64,000 nt of DNA from Mycolicibacterium novocastrense. Its GTDB lineage: Bacteria > Actinomycetota > Actinomycetes > Mycobacteriales > Mycobacteriaceae. Shown one piece after another: positions 37,077 through 47,208 of the stretch; position 1 is the first letter of the stretch; each line of letters starts with the position of its first letter. The stretch is from the NCBI RefSeq assembly GCF_001570485.1, contig NZ_BCTA01000099.1, forward strand, positions 1 to 64,000, given 5' to 3'. The position numbers and the translations under genes were made by a program. The notes beneath the pieces were generated by a model that did no database searches, was not told the DNA's origin, and saw only the letters and a program-made list of their open reading frames with translations.

Positions 37077-38230
37077 GAGTGGATTTCGCGATGGGCGCCA
37101 AGGCCGCGGAGTTACGCAATGAGCTGCGCGCACTGGTCAAAGAGCAGGTGCCCGAGAACTATCTGGGTGCGTTCACCGACGATCCCGCCGATTTGGAGAT
37201 CGCACAACGGTTCTGCCGCATGCTGGCCGAACGCGAACTGCTGTGCCTGTCGTGGCCGAAGGAGTTCGGCGGTGGTGGGGCGTCGGTGTGGGAGCAGACG
37301 GTCGTGCGCGAGGAGATGTGGGCGCACCACGAACCGCGCGGCGCCCAGTACATGGGCGTCAACTGGGTCGGCCCGATCATCATGCGGCACGGCACCGAGG
37401 AGCAGCAGCGCACACACCTGCCGCCGATCGCGCGCGGCGAGGTCATCTGGTGTCAGGGCTTCTCTGAACCCGAGGCCGGCTCCGATCTGGCATCGCTGCG
37501 CACCACGGCCCGACGCGACGGTGAGGGCTGGCTGGTGAGCGGGCAGAAGATCTGGACCTCCTACGCGACGATGGCGCAGTGGTGCTTCCTGCTGGCCCGC
37601 ACGTCGCGCGGTGAGAAGAAGCAGCAGGGCCTCACGATTTTCCTTGTCCCGATGGATGATCCGGCGATCCAGGTCCGCCCGATCCGCTGCATGATGGGCC
37701 CGCATCACCTCAACGAGGTGTTCTTCGACGACCTGCGGGTCACCGAGGCCGATGTGCTCGGGACGGTCGATGCGGGCTGGTCGGTGGTGCAGGACGTGAT
37801 GGCCTTCGAGCGGGTGGGCATCGCCCGCTACGCACGCTGTGAACGACTGCTGGCCGCGGCGCCCACCGTGCTCGGCGACCGCTGGGACGACCTGCCCGCC
37901 GAATTGCGGGGGCGGTGGGTGCGGATGCTGACGCACTGTCGGCGTGCTCGGCTAATGGCGTACCGCGTGGTGTCGCTGCAGAGCAGCGGACGCATTCAGC
38001 CCGGTGACGCCGCGGCCTACCGGATCGCGGTCACCAAGCTCGACCAGGACAGCGCGGAAGTCCTGATGGACATCGCGGCAGAGGTGTCGCACGACGATCC
38101 CCGCGCCTCCTGGTTCCTCGGCGAGGTTGAGGACCACTGGAAGTACTCGCAGGCCTCCACCGTGTCGTCGGGCAGCATCGAAATGCAGCGCATCCTGCTG
38201 TCGCGGGCCATGCTGGCGGCGTCGAAATGA
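37073..38230 (+). CDS. Acyl-CoA dehydrogenase, long subunit (pair 1)
   Basis: This is a 385-aa flavin acyl-CoA dehydrogenase. The family motifs QGFSEPEAGSDLASLRT and IWTSYATMAQWC for FAD/substrate binding, and the C-terminal SSGSIEMQRILLS, are present. It starts at GTG 37073 within a GTGA overlap with caiB and ends in an ATGA overlap with a shorter dehydrogenase gene. Adjacent long and short subunits are the pattern of the alpha2-beta2 acyl-CoA dehydrogenases known from actinobacterial steroid side-chain catabolism (ChsE-type). These oxidise bulky or branched CoA esters. Confidence 0.88.
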   Translation: MRVDFAMGAKAAELRNELRALVKEQVPENYLGAFTDDPADLEIAQRFCRMLAERELLCLSWPKEFGGGGASVWEQTVVREEMWAHHEPRGAQYMGVNWVGPIIMRHGTEEQQRTHLPPIARGEVIWCQGFSEPEAGSDLASLRTTARRDGEGWLVSGQKIWTSYATMAQWCFLLARTSRGEKKQQGLTIFLVPMDDPAIQVRPIRCMMGPHHLNEVFFDDLRVTEADVLGTVDAGWSVVQDVMAFERVGIARYARCERLLAAAPTVLGDRWDDLPAELRGRWVRMLTHCRRARLMAYRVVSLQSSGRIQPGDAAAYRIAVTKLDQDSAEVLMDIAAEVSHDDPRASWFLGEVEDHWKYSQASTVSSGSIEMQRILLSRAMLAASK

Positions 38231-39153
38231 GCGAGATGATCCTCGACCTGTCCGATGACGCCAAAGAGTATGGGCGCGAGGCGCTTCGGGCATTCGAGGC
38301 GGCCGGCGGCGATGAGCTCGTCCAACAGGCCGAGGCCAAACCCGAGGCCCGTGAGTCGTTGGTCGGCGCGAGCCTCGCGGGGCTCGGCGCCTGGGAACTC
38401 GATGCGCGCAGCGACGCCGACGGCCTGGAAGCGGCCGCGGCGCTGTGCCGCAGCGCGGGATACTGGGCGCTGCCGTATCCGGTCGCGGAACGGCTGGCCG
38501 CCCCGACCGATCTGGACACCGACGGCCTGATCGTGGTGGCCGGCAACCGGCCCGCCGCAGCGGTGGCCGGGACCGAGAGCCGTTGGACGACAGTCACGCT
38601 GGACGGCACTCGCAGCACCGTGACCGAAATAGGTCCCGTCGGGCCGGGTTTCGTCTCCGAGTTGAAGACGGCCGTCGTCGACGACCAGGGTGCCGCGGAT
38701 GTCGCACTCGGACTGGTACTGCCGTGCTGGACGCTGCTCGGCATGCTCGACCGGGCGATCGAGCTGACCGTCGCTCACGTCAGCCTGCGCAAGCAGTTCG
38801 GCCAGACGCTGTCGTCGTTTCAGGGTGTGCAGTTCCAGCTGACCGACGCCGAGGTCGAACGCAGCGGCCTCGACATCCTCGCCAAGTACGCGTTGTGGAG
38901 CATCGCCACCGCCCGGCCCGAGGCGCTCACCGACGCACTCGCACTGCGGTTGTCGGCGCTCGAAGCCGCCGAAGTCGTGTTCCGCGTATGCCACCAGTTG
39001 CACGGTGCGGTCGGCTTCTGTGACGAGACCACCCTGTCGTGGCTGTCCCGTTACAGCCAGCCGTTGCGACGGCTGCCTCTCGGGCTGTCGGCGACCCGCG
39101 ATGCCTTGACCCGCGAGGCGGGCCGCGCAGGCCTGACGGGGTTGTACGCATGA
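38227..39153 (+). CDS. Acyl-CoA dehydrogenase, short partner subunit (pair 1)
   Basis: This is a 308-aa acyl-CoA dehydrogenase-like protein, shorter than the usual 380-400. The N-terminal and middle domains are reduced, while the C-terminal helical domain is recognisable (HVSLRKQFGQTLSSFQGVQF, CHQLHGAVGFCDE). Short members usually function only with a long partner, here the preceding gene, to which it is coupled by an ATGA overlap. It ends with another ATGA overlap at 39150-39153. Confidence 0.84.
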   Translation: MSEMILDLSDDAKEYGREALRAFEAAGGDELVQQAEAKPEARESLVGASLAGLGAWELDARSDADGLEAAAALCRSAGYWALPYPVAERLAAPTDLDTDGLIVVAGNRPAAAVAGTESRWTTVTLDGTRSTVTEIGPVGPGFVSELKTAVVDDQGAADVALGLVLPCWTLLGMLDRAIELTVAHVSLRKQFGQTLSSFQGVQFQLTDAEVERSGLDILAKYALWSIATARPEALTDALALRLSALEAAEVVFRVCHQLHGAVGFCDETTLSWLSRYSQPLRRLPLGLSATRDALTREAGRAGLTGLYA

Positions 39154-40076
39154 AGGTCGCGGTGATCGGCACCGGCTTCGGCAAGCACGCCGCGGCCCCC
39201 GCGTACGCTGCAGCGGGCTTCGATGTGGAGGTCGTCAGCCCGCGCGACGACGCCGCGGTCAAAGCCGCGCTGGCCTCGGATGTCGACCTGATCTCCGTGC
39301 ACTCCCCGCCGTTCCTGCACCTCGAGCACGTCACCGGCGCCATCGAACACGGGCATGCGGTGTTGTGCGATAAGCCATTCGGACGCAACGCCGACGAGGC
39401 GGCGCAGATGCGCGATATGGCCCGTGATGCGGGCGTCCTGCACTTCCTGAACTTCGAGTTCCGGTTCAACGAATCATGGTCACGGCTCAAGGAGCTGGCC
39501 GACGGCGGGTCGATCGGCACACCCAGGCACCTGCACTGGACGTTCTTCGGAAGCGGGCTGCGTGGCCGCAAACTCGGCTGGATCAACGACCGCGAACTCG
39601 GCGGCGGCTGGATCGGCGCCTACGGCTCCCATCTGATCGACTTCACCCGGTGGCTCTTCGGCAGCGAGATCACCGAATGCGGCGGCATCACCCGCATCGA
39701 CGGATCGCCCGACCAGGCCACCGCCGAGGATGCCTACTCGGCATGGTTCGCAATGGCCAACGGCTGCACCGCCACTCACGACACCGGTTTCGCGGCCGCG
39801 GTGCCCACGCCGCCGTCGGTCACGCTGCTGGGCAGCGACGGCACCGTCGAACTGACCGCCGATACGACGCTGGTGGTGCGCCGGCCCAGCGCTGATCCCG
39901 AGACCACTGAATTCGCACCGCCGCCGCGGCGCTCACCCCCGCCTGCGCTCTCGGCGTTCTTCGGACACGTCGCCGAGGCGTTGCGCAGCGGGACTCAGAT
40001 CACCCCGGGCTTCGACGACGGCCTGGCCGTCGCGCGCGTGATGGACCACCTGCGGGCCGGGGCGGTGTGCCTATGA
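39150..40076 (+). CDS. Gfo/Idh/MocA-family NAD(P)-dependent oxidoreductase
   Basis: This is a 308-aa protein with an N-terminal Rossmann motif VIGTGFGKHAA and the family's Lys-containing CDKPFGRN loop. It also has GGGWIGAYGSHLIDF, which corresponds to the usual GGGxxxDxGxHxxD segment but with Tyr where Asp is common. Members oxidise or reduce sugar, inositol or other cyclic polyol substrates. It is locked between the two dehydrogenase pairs by 4-nt overlaps on both sides, so it is likely part of the same pathway. Confidence 0.85.
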   Translation: MKVAVIGTGFGKHAAAPAYAAAGFDVEVVSPRDDAAVKAALASDVDLISVHSPPFLHLEHVTGAIEHGHAVLCDKPFGRNADEAAQMRDMARDAGVLHFLNFEFRFNESWSRLKELADGGSIGTPRHLHWTFFGSGLRGRKLGWINDRELGGGWIGAYGSHLIDFTRWLFGSEITECGGITRIDGSPDQATAEDAYSAWFAMANGCTATHDTGFAAAVPTPPSVTLLGSDGTVELTADTTLVVRRPSADPETTEFAPPPRRSPPPALSAFFGHVAEALRSGTQITPGFDDGLAVARVMDHLRAGAVCL

Positions 40077-41239
40077 CCGCCGAGCTCGACCGGTTTCGGC
40101 AGATGGTGCGGCAGTGGTGCGTCGAGCACATCCCGCCAGACTGGCGCGAAACACAGACCGGCGCAACCGATGAGCAGTTCGTCGCCTTCCAGAAGCAGTG
40201 GTTCGCCGAACTGCACAGCGCCGGCTTCGCCGTCCCGCACTGGCCTGCCGAATGGGGCGGCGGAATGTCGGTGGCCGAACAGGTCGTGCTGTATCAGGAA
40301 CTGGCCGCGCACGACGCCCCGCGACTGGTGCTCGCGTTCGTCGGCATCCACCACGCCGCGTCGACGCTGTTGGTCGCCGGCACCGAAGAACAGAGGCGAC
40401 AGCACCTGCCTGCGATCCTCGACGGCGAGATCTGGGTGCAGGGCTTCTCCGAACCCGAGGCCGGCTCAGACCTGGCGAGCCTGCGCACCACCGCGCGCAA
40501 AGAGGGTGACTCGTACGTCGTCAACGGCCAGAAGCTGTGGGCGAGCGGAGGCAAGCACGCGGACTGGTGCCTGCTGCTGGCTCGCACCGACCCGGATGCG
40601 CCGAAGCGCGAGGGGATTTCGTACTTTCTGCTCGACATGAGCACTCCCGGCGTCGAGGTCCGTCCCATCCGCAATGCGATCGGCGACTCGCACTTCTGCG
40701 AGATATTCCTCAACGACGTGACGATCCCCGCAGCCAACCTGATCGGGGCGGAGAACGACGGCTGGCGGGTCGCCCAGGCCACTCTGGGCGCCGAGCGCGG
40801 CATGACGATGCTCGAACTCGCCGAGCGCCTCGGAAACGCGGGCTTTCGCTGGCTGGTCCGAAGCGCTCCCGTCGACGACCCGATCGTCGCCGACCGGCTG
40901 GCGCAGTTCGAAACCGAGATCACGGGCCTTCGGGCGCTGTGCCGAAAGGTGGTCGAGGACAACGAGAGAGGCACGGCCAGCCCGGCCGACGCCTCGATCG
41001 TCAAACTTTTCTACAGCAAACTACTTCAGCGCATGACCAACTTCGGCGCGGAAATCGGCGGGTTGACCGCCCACACCGAACTGGCCAAGCCGATGTCAAG
41101 TGGCTGGGAGTCGGGCGCGTGGGTGCTCGACTTCATCGGATCGTGGGAATGGACGATCCCCGGCGGTGCGAGCGAGATCCAGCGCACGATCATCGGCGAA
41201 CGCGGACTGGACCTGCCACGGGAACCGAGCGCCGTCTGA
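40073..41239 (+). CDS. Acyl-CoA dehydrogenase, long subunit (pair 2)
   Basis: This is a 388-aa acyl-CoA dehydrogenase with VQGFSEPEAGSDLASLRTT, KLWASGGKHADWC and the C-terminal IPGGASEIQRTIIGERGL. The last motif is typical of FadE-type enzymes. The start ATG 40073 lies in the ATGA overlap with the Gfo/Idh gene; GTG 40067 is a less likely alternative. It forms a second long/short pair with the following gene (TGATG junction). Two separate heteromeric dehydrogenases suggest at least two alpha-beta desaturation steps. Confidence 0.88.
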   Translation: MTAELDRFRQMVRQWCVEHIPPDWRETQTGATDEQFVAFQKQWFAELHSAGFAVPHWPAEWGGGMSVAEQVVLYQELAAHDAPRLVLAFVGIHHAASTLLVAGTEEQRRQHLPAILDGEIWVQGFSEPEAGSDLASLRTTARKEGDSYVVNGQKLWASGGKHADWCLLLARTDPDAPKREGISYFLLDMSTPGVEVRPIRNAIGDSHFCEIFLNDVTIPAANLIGAENDGWRVAQATLGAERGMTMLELAERLGNAGFRWLVRSAPVDDPIVADRLAQFETEITGLRALCRKVVEDNERGTASPADASIVKLFYSKLLQRMTNFGAEIGGLTAHTELAKPMSSGWESGAWVLDFIGSWEWTIPGGASEIQRTIIGERGLDLPREPSAV

Positions 41240-42186
41240 TGACCGACTTCACCGAATTCCACGACGAACTGCGCTCGGTGGCAGGCGATCTGCTCGCCAA
41301 GGACCGCAACCTCGAATGGCCGACGCTGATCGATGCCGGCTGGGTCGGGCTCGAGGTGCCCGAGCAGTTCGGCGGCGCGGGTGCGTCGTTCGCCGAGGTC
41401 GCGGTGATCTGCGAGGAGATCGGACGCGCCGCCGGCGACACCCACTTCCTCGGCAGCGCGGTGCTCGCCGCCGCAGCGCTGAACGCGGTGCGGCCCAGCG
41501 ACACTCGCGACAATCTGCTCACCGAACTCGCCAACGGCGCGACCCGGATGACCGTCGCGCTGGAACCGCACGACTTCGTGCCCGACGCCGAGGGTGCGGA
41601 CCGGGTGCTGATCGTCACCGACCGCGGCATCGCCGTGACCGCACAACAAGCCACGCCGCGCCCCGTCGTCGACGAGACGCGGTCGCTGGCGGCCGTGTCA
41701 CCGGATACGGCGGGCGCCGAACTGTTGCCGTTCGCCGACGACACCGCCGTGCCACGCCTCCGCGACCGCGCCGCCGTGGCCATCGCCTGCGACAGCCTCG
41801 GTCTGAGCGAGGCCATGCTCACCGCCACCGTCGGATACGTGAAGGTGCGTCAGCAATTCGGCAGGGCCATCGGCTCGTTCCAGGCCGTCAAACACGCCTG
41901 CGCCGACATGCTCGTCAGCATCTCCGTGTCCCGCCAACTCGTCGGTGCCGCAGTGCAGGCCGTCGCCGAGGACGCACCGGATGCCGGAGTCGCCGTCTCC
42001 ATGGCCAAGTCGTACGCCTGCGCGGCCGCGGTCGACATCGCCGGCAAGGCCATGCAATTGCACGGCGGCATCGGATACACGTGGGAGAGCGGCATCCACG
42101 TCTACCTCAAACGCGCCACCCTGAACCGATCACTGTTCGGCTCTCCGTCAGCACATCGCCAAGAACTAGCCAAGCGCTACCAGTAA
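41239..42186 (+). CDS. Acyl-CoA dehydrogenase, short partner subunit (pair 2)
   Basis: This is a 315-aa partner with an N-terminal LEVPEQFGGAGASFAEVAV segment, a shortened middle domain and C-terminal VRQQFGRAIGSFQAVKH plus QLHGGIGYTWE motifs. The start ATG 41239 shares one base with the previous stop. It is probably non-catalytic alone and completes a heteromeric enzyme with the preceding subunit. The next gene follows after 11 nt with a strong ribosome site. Confidence 0.85.
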   Translation: MTDFTEFHDELRSVAGDLLAKDRNLEWPTLIDAGWVGLEVPEQFGGAGASFAEVAVICEEIGRAAGDTHFLGSAVLAAAALNAVRPSDTRDNLLTELANGATRMTVALEPHDFVPDAEGADRVLIVTDRGIAVTAQQATPRPVVDETRSLAAVSPDTAGAELLPFADDTAVPRLRDRAAVAIACDSLGLSEAMLTATVGYVKVRQQFGRAIGSFQAVKHACADMLVSISVSRQLVGAAVQAVAEDAPDAGVAVSMAKSYACAAAVDIAGKAMQLHGGIGYTWESGIHVYLKRATLNRSLFGSPSAHRQELAKRYQ

Positions 42187-42197
42187 AGGAGCTTCAC

Positions 42198-43913
42198 ATG
42201 GGTGTACCCGTATACAAGCGCATACTCGACCTGTTCGAGGCCGAGGGCGTCAACACGCTGTTCGGCATCCCCGACCCCAACTTCGTGCACATGTTCACCG
42301 AAGCCGACGCCCGCGGATGGTCGGTGGTCGCACCGCACCACGAGCTCAGCGCCGGGTTCATGGCCGAAGCGGCATCGCGGATGACGGGCACGCCGGGACT
42401 GTGCATCGGAACGCTGGGCCCGGGCATGGCCAACATCGCGGGCGCGATCCAGTGCGCACTCGTCGAGAATTCACCGGTGATCTTCCTCGGCGGGCAGCGC
42501 GCCCGCGTCACCGAGCGTCGGGTGCGTCGCGGTCGCATCCAATTCGTCCAGCAGGAACCGCTTTTCGAGGCTTCCGTCAAGTTCAGCAGCTCGATCGAGT
42601 ACGCCGACCAGACCGACGAGATCATCCGCGAGGCGATCCGTCGATCCATGTCCGGTACCCCCGGCCCCAGCTACGTCGAGTACCCGTCTCACGTCATCCT
42701 CGAAGAACTCGACGTGCCGGATCCGTTGCCGCCGCACCGGTATCGCCTCGTCAATCAGGGCGCAGGCGAACGCGAGGTCGCCGAGGCGGTCAAACTGATC
42801 AAGGCGGCGAAGAACCCAATCCTGCTGGTGGGCCACGGAGTCCACACCTCGCGCACCCAGGAACAGGTCAGGCAGTTGGCCGAGCTGATGGCCTGCCCGG
42901 TGATCCAGACCTCGGGTGGCACGTCGTTCATCCCGGGCCTGCAGGACCGCACGTTCCCGTACCTGTTCTCCCCGGCGGCCAACGAGGCCGTCGAGAAGTC
43001 CGATCTGTGCGTGGCGCTGGGAACCGAGCTCGGTGAGCCCATGCACTACGGCCGGACCCAGCACTGGGCGGAGGGCGACGCCAACCGCAAATGGGTTCTC
43101 GTCGAACAGGATCCGACTGCGATCGGGGTGAACCGACCGATCGACGTGCCGCTGGTCGGCGATCTGCGCGGTGTGGTCCCGCAGCTGGTCGAGGCGCTGC
43201 GCGACAACCCGCGGACACCGTCGGCCGACTTCGAGGCACTGATCAAGGCAGACGCCGCCGAACTCGCCCGGGTGGCCGAAGAAGCGCCGAGCGGTCGCTC
43301 GCCGATTCACCCGGCCCGCTACGTCGTCGAGGCCACGAAGGCCTTCGACGAGTGCACCGAGGACGGCATCCTGGTCCGCGACGGCGGCGCGACGGTGATC
43401 TTCCAGTGGACCTACTCGCAGACCAAGCCACGCGACGTGATCTGGAACCAGAACTTCGGCCATCTCGGCACGGGCTTGCCGTACGCGGTCGGCGCATCGG
43501 TCGCCGAGGGCCGCAAACGCCCGGTCATGCTGCTCACCAGCGACTCGGCGTTCCTGTTCCACATCGCCGAACTCGAGACGGCGGTGCGGGAGAACCTGCC
43601 GCTGGTCTGCGTCGTCGGGGTCGACCATCAGTGGGGCCTGGAGGTCGGCGTCTACAAGCGCACGTTCGAACAGCCGTCGCCGCAACCCGGCGTGCACTGG
43701 AGCAAGGACGTCCGGCTCGACAAGGTCGCCGAGGGTTTCGGGTGCCACGGCGAGTACGTCGAGAAGGACGAGGAGATCGGCCCGGCGATCAAGCGGGCGT
43801 TCGCCAGTGGTAAGACCGCCGTCGTGCACGTCTGCATCGACCCGAAGGCCAACTCCGAGGAGATGCCTAAGTACGACCGATTCCGCACCTGGTATGCAGA
43901 AGGCACGCAGTAG
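42198..43913 (+). CDS. ThDP-dependent enzyme of the acetolactate synthase/benzoylformate decarboxylase superfamily with altered metal motif
   Basis: This is a 571-aa three-domain ThDP enzyme. The cofactor-activating Glu49 is present in PHHELSAGFMAEAA, as is the glycine-rich GTLGPGMANIAG. The C-terminal ThDP/Mg motif normally reads GDG-x26-NN. Here it is SDS (Asp449) followed by VD at the Asn positions (Asp476). Two acidic metal ligands remain, but the glycine turn is changed. Possible reactions are decarboxylation of a 2-keto acid or cleavage of a cyclic diketone. The gene has an AAAGGAG ribosome site 6 nt upstream, and an aldehyde dehydrogenase gene that could take an aldehyde product follows. 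Confidence 0.85.
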   Translation: MGVPVYKRILDLFEAEGVNTLFGIPDPNFVHMFTEADARGWSVVAPHHELSAGFMAEAASRMTGTPGLCIGTLGPGMANIAGAIQCALVENSPVIFLGGQRARVTERRVRRGRIQFVQQEPLFEASVKFSSSIEYADQTDEIIREAIRRSMSGTPGPSYVEYPSHVILEELDVPDPLPPHRYRLVNQGAGEREVAEAVKLIKAAKNPILLVGHGVHTSRTQEQVRQLAELMACPVIQTSGGTSFIPGLQDRTFPYLFSPAANEAVEKSDLCVALGTELGEPMHYGRTQHWAEGDANRKWVLVEQDPTAIGVNRPIDVPLVGDLRGVVPQLVEALRDNPRTPSADFEALIKADAAELARVAEEAPSGRSPIHPARYVVEATKAFDECTEDGILVRDGGATVIFQWTYSQTKPRDVIWNQNFGHLGTGLPYAVGASVAEGRKRPVMLLTSDSAFLFHIAELETAVRENLPLVCVVGVDHQWGLEVGVYKRTFEQPSPQPGVHWSKDVRLDKVAEGFGCHGEYVEKDEEIGPAIKRAFASGKTAVVHVCIDPKANSEEMPKYDRFRTWYAEGTQ

Positions 43914-43940
43914 GACCACGTAATAGAGAAGAGTAGAGCC

Positions 43941-45374
<1,434 letters not shown>

Positions 45375-45383
45375 GGATGTCGG

Positions 45384-45416
45384 TGTCCAAACAGTCGCTA
45401 TTCGACTGTTTGGACA
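45384..45416. promoter_or_regulatory. Perfect 14-bp inverted repeat, 5-nt spacer: operator or terminator
   Basis: TGTCCAAACAGTCG at 45384-45397 is followed by CTATT and its exact reverse complement at 45403-45416. It lies 10 bp after the aldehyde dehydrogenase stop and 41 bp before the amidohydrolase GTG. It could be the operon terminator, but no U-tract follows. Its position relative to the possible -10 element at 45442-45447 also fits an operator at or just upstream of a -35 region. Confidence 0.75.
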
Positions 45417-45441
45417 TCCGAATCGCAAGCGGTTCAGCGCG

Positions 45442-45447
45442 TATATC
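45442..45447 (+). promoter_or_regulatory. Candidate -10 element for a leaderless amidohydrolase transcript
   Basis: TATATC at 45442-45447 is 10 nt before the GTG start at 45457, and no ribosome site lies between. The spacing fits a transcript beginning at or within a few bases of the start codon. Confidence 0.4.
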
Positions 45448-45456
45448 GTCACGTGG

Positions 45457-46359
45457 GTGACGGTACGAGGCGAGAAGTACGAATACGGCATCGATTTCGA
45501 CCGCATCGCGGCGATCGACATCCACACCCACGTCGAGATCGACTGCCACGGCCACAAGGCCTACGTCGACGAGCTCGTCGAGGCGACCGAGAAATACTTC
45601 AAGATGCCACCGGGCGCCACGGCCGGTGTCGACGCGGTCGCCGACCTGTACCGGCAGCACAACACGGCCTCCGTCGTCTTCACCATCGACGCGCGCACGG
45701 CGATGCGCCACGTACCGAACTCGATCGAGGACCTCGTCGCCGGCGCCGCGCGCAACAACGACGTGCTGATCCCGTTCGGCAGCGTCGACCCGTGGCACGA
45801 GCGGCGCGCGGTGCACCGCGTGCACGAGCTCATCCGCGACTACGGGGTCAAGGGCTTCAAGTTCCATCCGAGCATGCAGGCGTTCGAACCCAACGACCGT
45901 CGCTTCTACCCGATCTACGAGGCGATCACCGAGGCCGGACTGCCCGCGTTGTTCCACACCGGGCAGACGGGGATGGGCTCGGGCCTGCCGGGCGGGCACC
46001 GCATCAAGCTGCGCTACTCCGATCCGATGCTGCTCGACGACGTCGCCGCCGACTTCCCGGATCTGACGATCGTGATGGCCCATCCCGCGGTGCCGTGGGT
46101 CGACTCGCAGATCGCGATCGCCACGCACAAGGCCAACGTGTACATCGACCTGTCCGGGTGGAGCCCGAAGTACTTCCCGCCGCAGCTGGTCCGCGCCATG
46201 AGCCGGCAACTGCGCACCAAGGTCCTGTTCGGCACCGACTTCCCGTACATCCAGATCGACCGGTGGCGTGCCGACTTCGACACCCTCGATATCGACCCGG
46301 CGGTGCAGTCGCTGATCTACAAGGAGAACGCGCTGCGGGTCCTGGGGGTCGCGCGCTAG
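45457..46359 (+). CDS. Amidohydrolase_2-family metal-dependent hydrolase/decarboxylase
   Basis: This is a 300-aa TIM-barrel protein. Metal ligands are visible as HTH (His23, His25), LFHTGQTG, VMAHPAV and the late Asp in FGTDFPYI, the pattern of the ACMSD/gamma-resorcylate decarboxylase group. Actinobacterial members such as the CouO-type beta-ketoacyl-CoA hydrolases cleave C-C bonds in aromatic side-chain catabolism. A similar retro-Claisen or decarboxylation step is possible here but unproven. GTG 45457 was chosen because the preceding in-frame sequence runs through the palindrome. It may have its own promoter. Confidence 0.82.
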   Translation: MTVRGEKYEYGIDFDRIAAIDIHTHVEIDCHGHKAYVDELVEATEKYFKMPPGATAGVDAVADLYRQHNTASVVFTIDARTAMRHVPNSIEDLVAGAARNNDVLIPFGSVDPWHERRAVHRVHELIRDYGVKGFKFHPSMQAFEPNDRRFYPIYEAITEAGLPALFHTGQTGMGSGLPGGHRIKLRYSDPMLLDDVAADFPDLTIVMAHPAVPWVDSQIAIATHKANVYIDLSGWSPKYFPPQLVRAMSRQLRTKVLFGTDFPYIQIDRWRADFDTLDIDPAVQSLIYKENALRVLGVAR

Positions 46360-46393
46360 TCCGATGAGTTTTCGGGCGGACGGCGGTCTGCAC

Positions 46394-46413
46394 CGGTGAC
46401 TGACCACTCACCG
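46394..46413. promoter_or_regulatory. Short inverted repeat upstream of the VOC gene
   Basis: CGGTGA (46394-46399) and TCACCG (46408-46413) are inverted around 8 bp and end just before the GAAGGAGA ribosome site of the VOC gene. This could be a small operator, but short palindromes are common in GC-rich DNA. Confidence 0.25.
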
Positions 46414-46427
46414 AGAAGGAGACCATT

Positions 46428-47201
46428 GTGCCCGTCCGCAATTCCGCCCCCGTGGGCGCCCCCACCTGGATCGACCTGGCGTCCTCCGACGTCGAACGCT
46501 CGCAAGCCTTCTACGGCGAGGTGTTCGGCTGGACGTTCGAGTCGGCGGGCCCCGAATACGGCGGCTATGTCACCGCGTCCAAGGACGGCAGGCCGATCGC
46601 CGGCCTGATGTTCAACGACCCGCAGTGGAACAGCCCGGACGGCTGGACCACCTACTTCCACACCACCGACGCCAACGCCACCCTCGACGCGGCGATCGCC
46701 GCGGGCGCGACGACGTGCGGAGCACCCGTGATGGAGGTCAAGGACAAGGGCTGGATGGGCATGCTGTCCGACCCCAGCGGCGCGTTCGTCGGGCTGTGGC
46801 AGCCGGGTGGGCACCGCGGATTCGAGGTCGTCAACGAGCACGGGGCACCGGTGTACTTCCAATGGACCGGGCGCGACTACGCCAGGTCGCAGCAGTTCTA
46901 CCGCGACCTGTTCGGCTGGCAGCTCGAGACGGTGTCCGACACCGACGAATTCCGTTACAGCACGGCAAACTTCGACGGTGAGGCGTTGCTCGGCCTGATG
47001 GACGGCAGCGCCTTCCTCCCCGAGTCCGAGCCTTCGCACTGGAACTTCTTCCTGGGCGCCGACGACGTCGACAAGACCGTGCAGTTGGTCCTCGACAACG
47101 GCGGCGCCGTGATTCGCGGCGCCGAGGACACGCCGTACGGTCGGTTGGCCGCGGTGGCCGATTGCACCGGGGCGGCCTTCAACCTGTCCTCGCTGCGGTG
47201 A
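46428..47201 (+). CDS. Two-domain VOC (glyoxalase-fold) protein
   Basis: This is a 257-aa cytosolic protein with two tandem vicinal-oxygen-chelate domains, each beginning with a WIDLASSDVERSQAFY- or FQWTGRDYARSQQFY-like segment. Each ends with a GA-F-L or GLW element. The layout resembles M. tuberculosis Rv0577. GTG 46428 follows a strong GAAGGAGA ribosome site. It lies 68 bp after the amidohydrolase gene on the same strand. Whether it belongs to the catabolic island or is a detoxification protein is open. Confidence 0.82.
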   Translation: MPVRNSAPVGAPTWIDLASSDVERSQAFYGEVFGWTFESAGPEYGGYVTASKDGRPIAGLMFNDPQWNSPDGWTTYFHTTDANATLDAAIAAGATTCGAPVMEVKDKGWMGMLSDPSGAFVGLWQPGGHRGFEVVNEHGAPVYFQWTGRDYARSQQFYRDLFGWQLETVSDTDEFRYSTANFDGEALLGLMDGSAFLPESEPSHWNFFLGADDVDKTVQLVLDNGGAVIRGAEDTPYGRLAAVADCTGAAFNLSSLR

Positions 47202-47208
47202 GCGAGCG

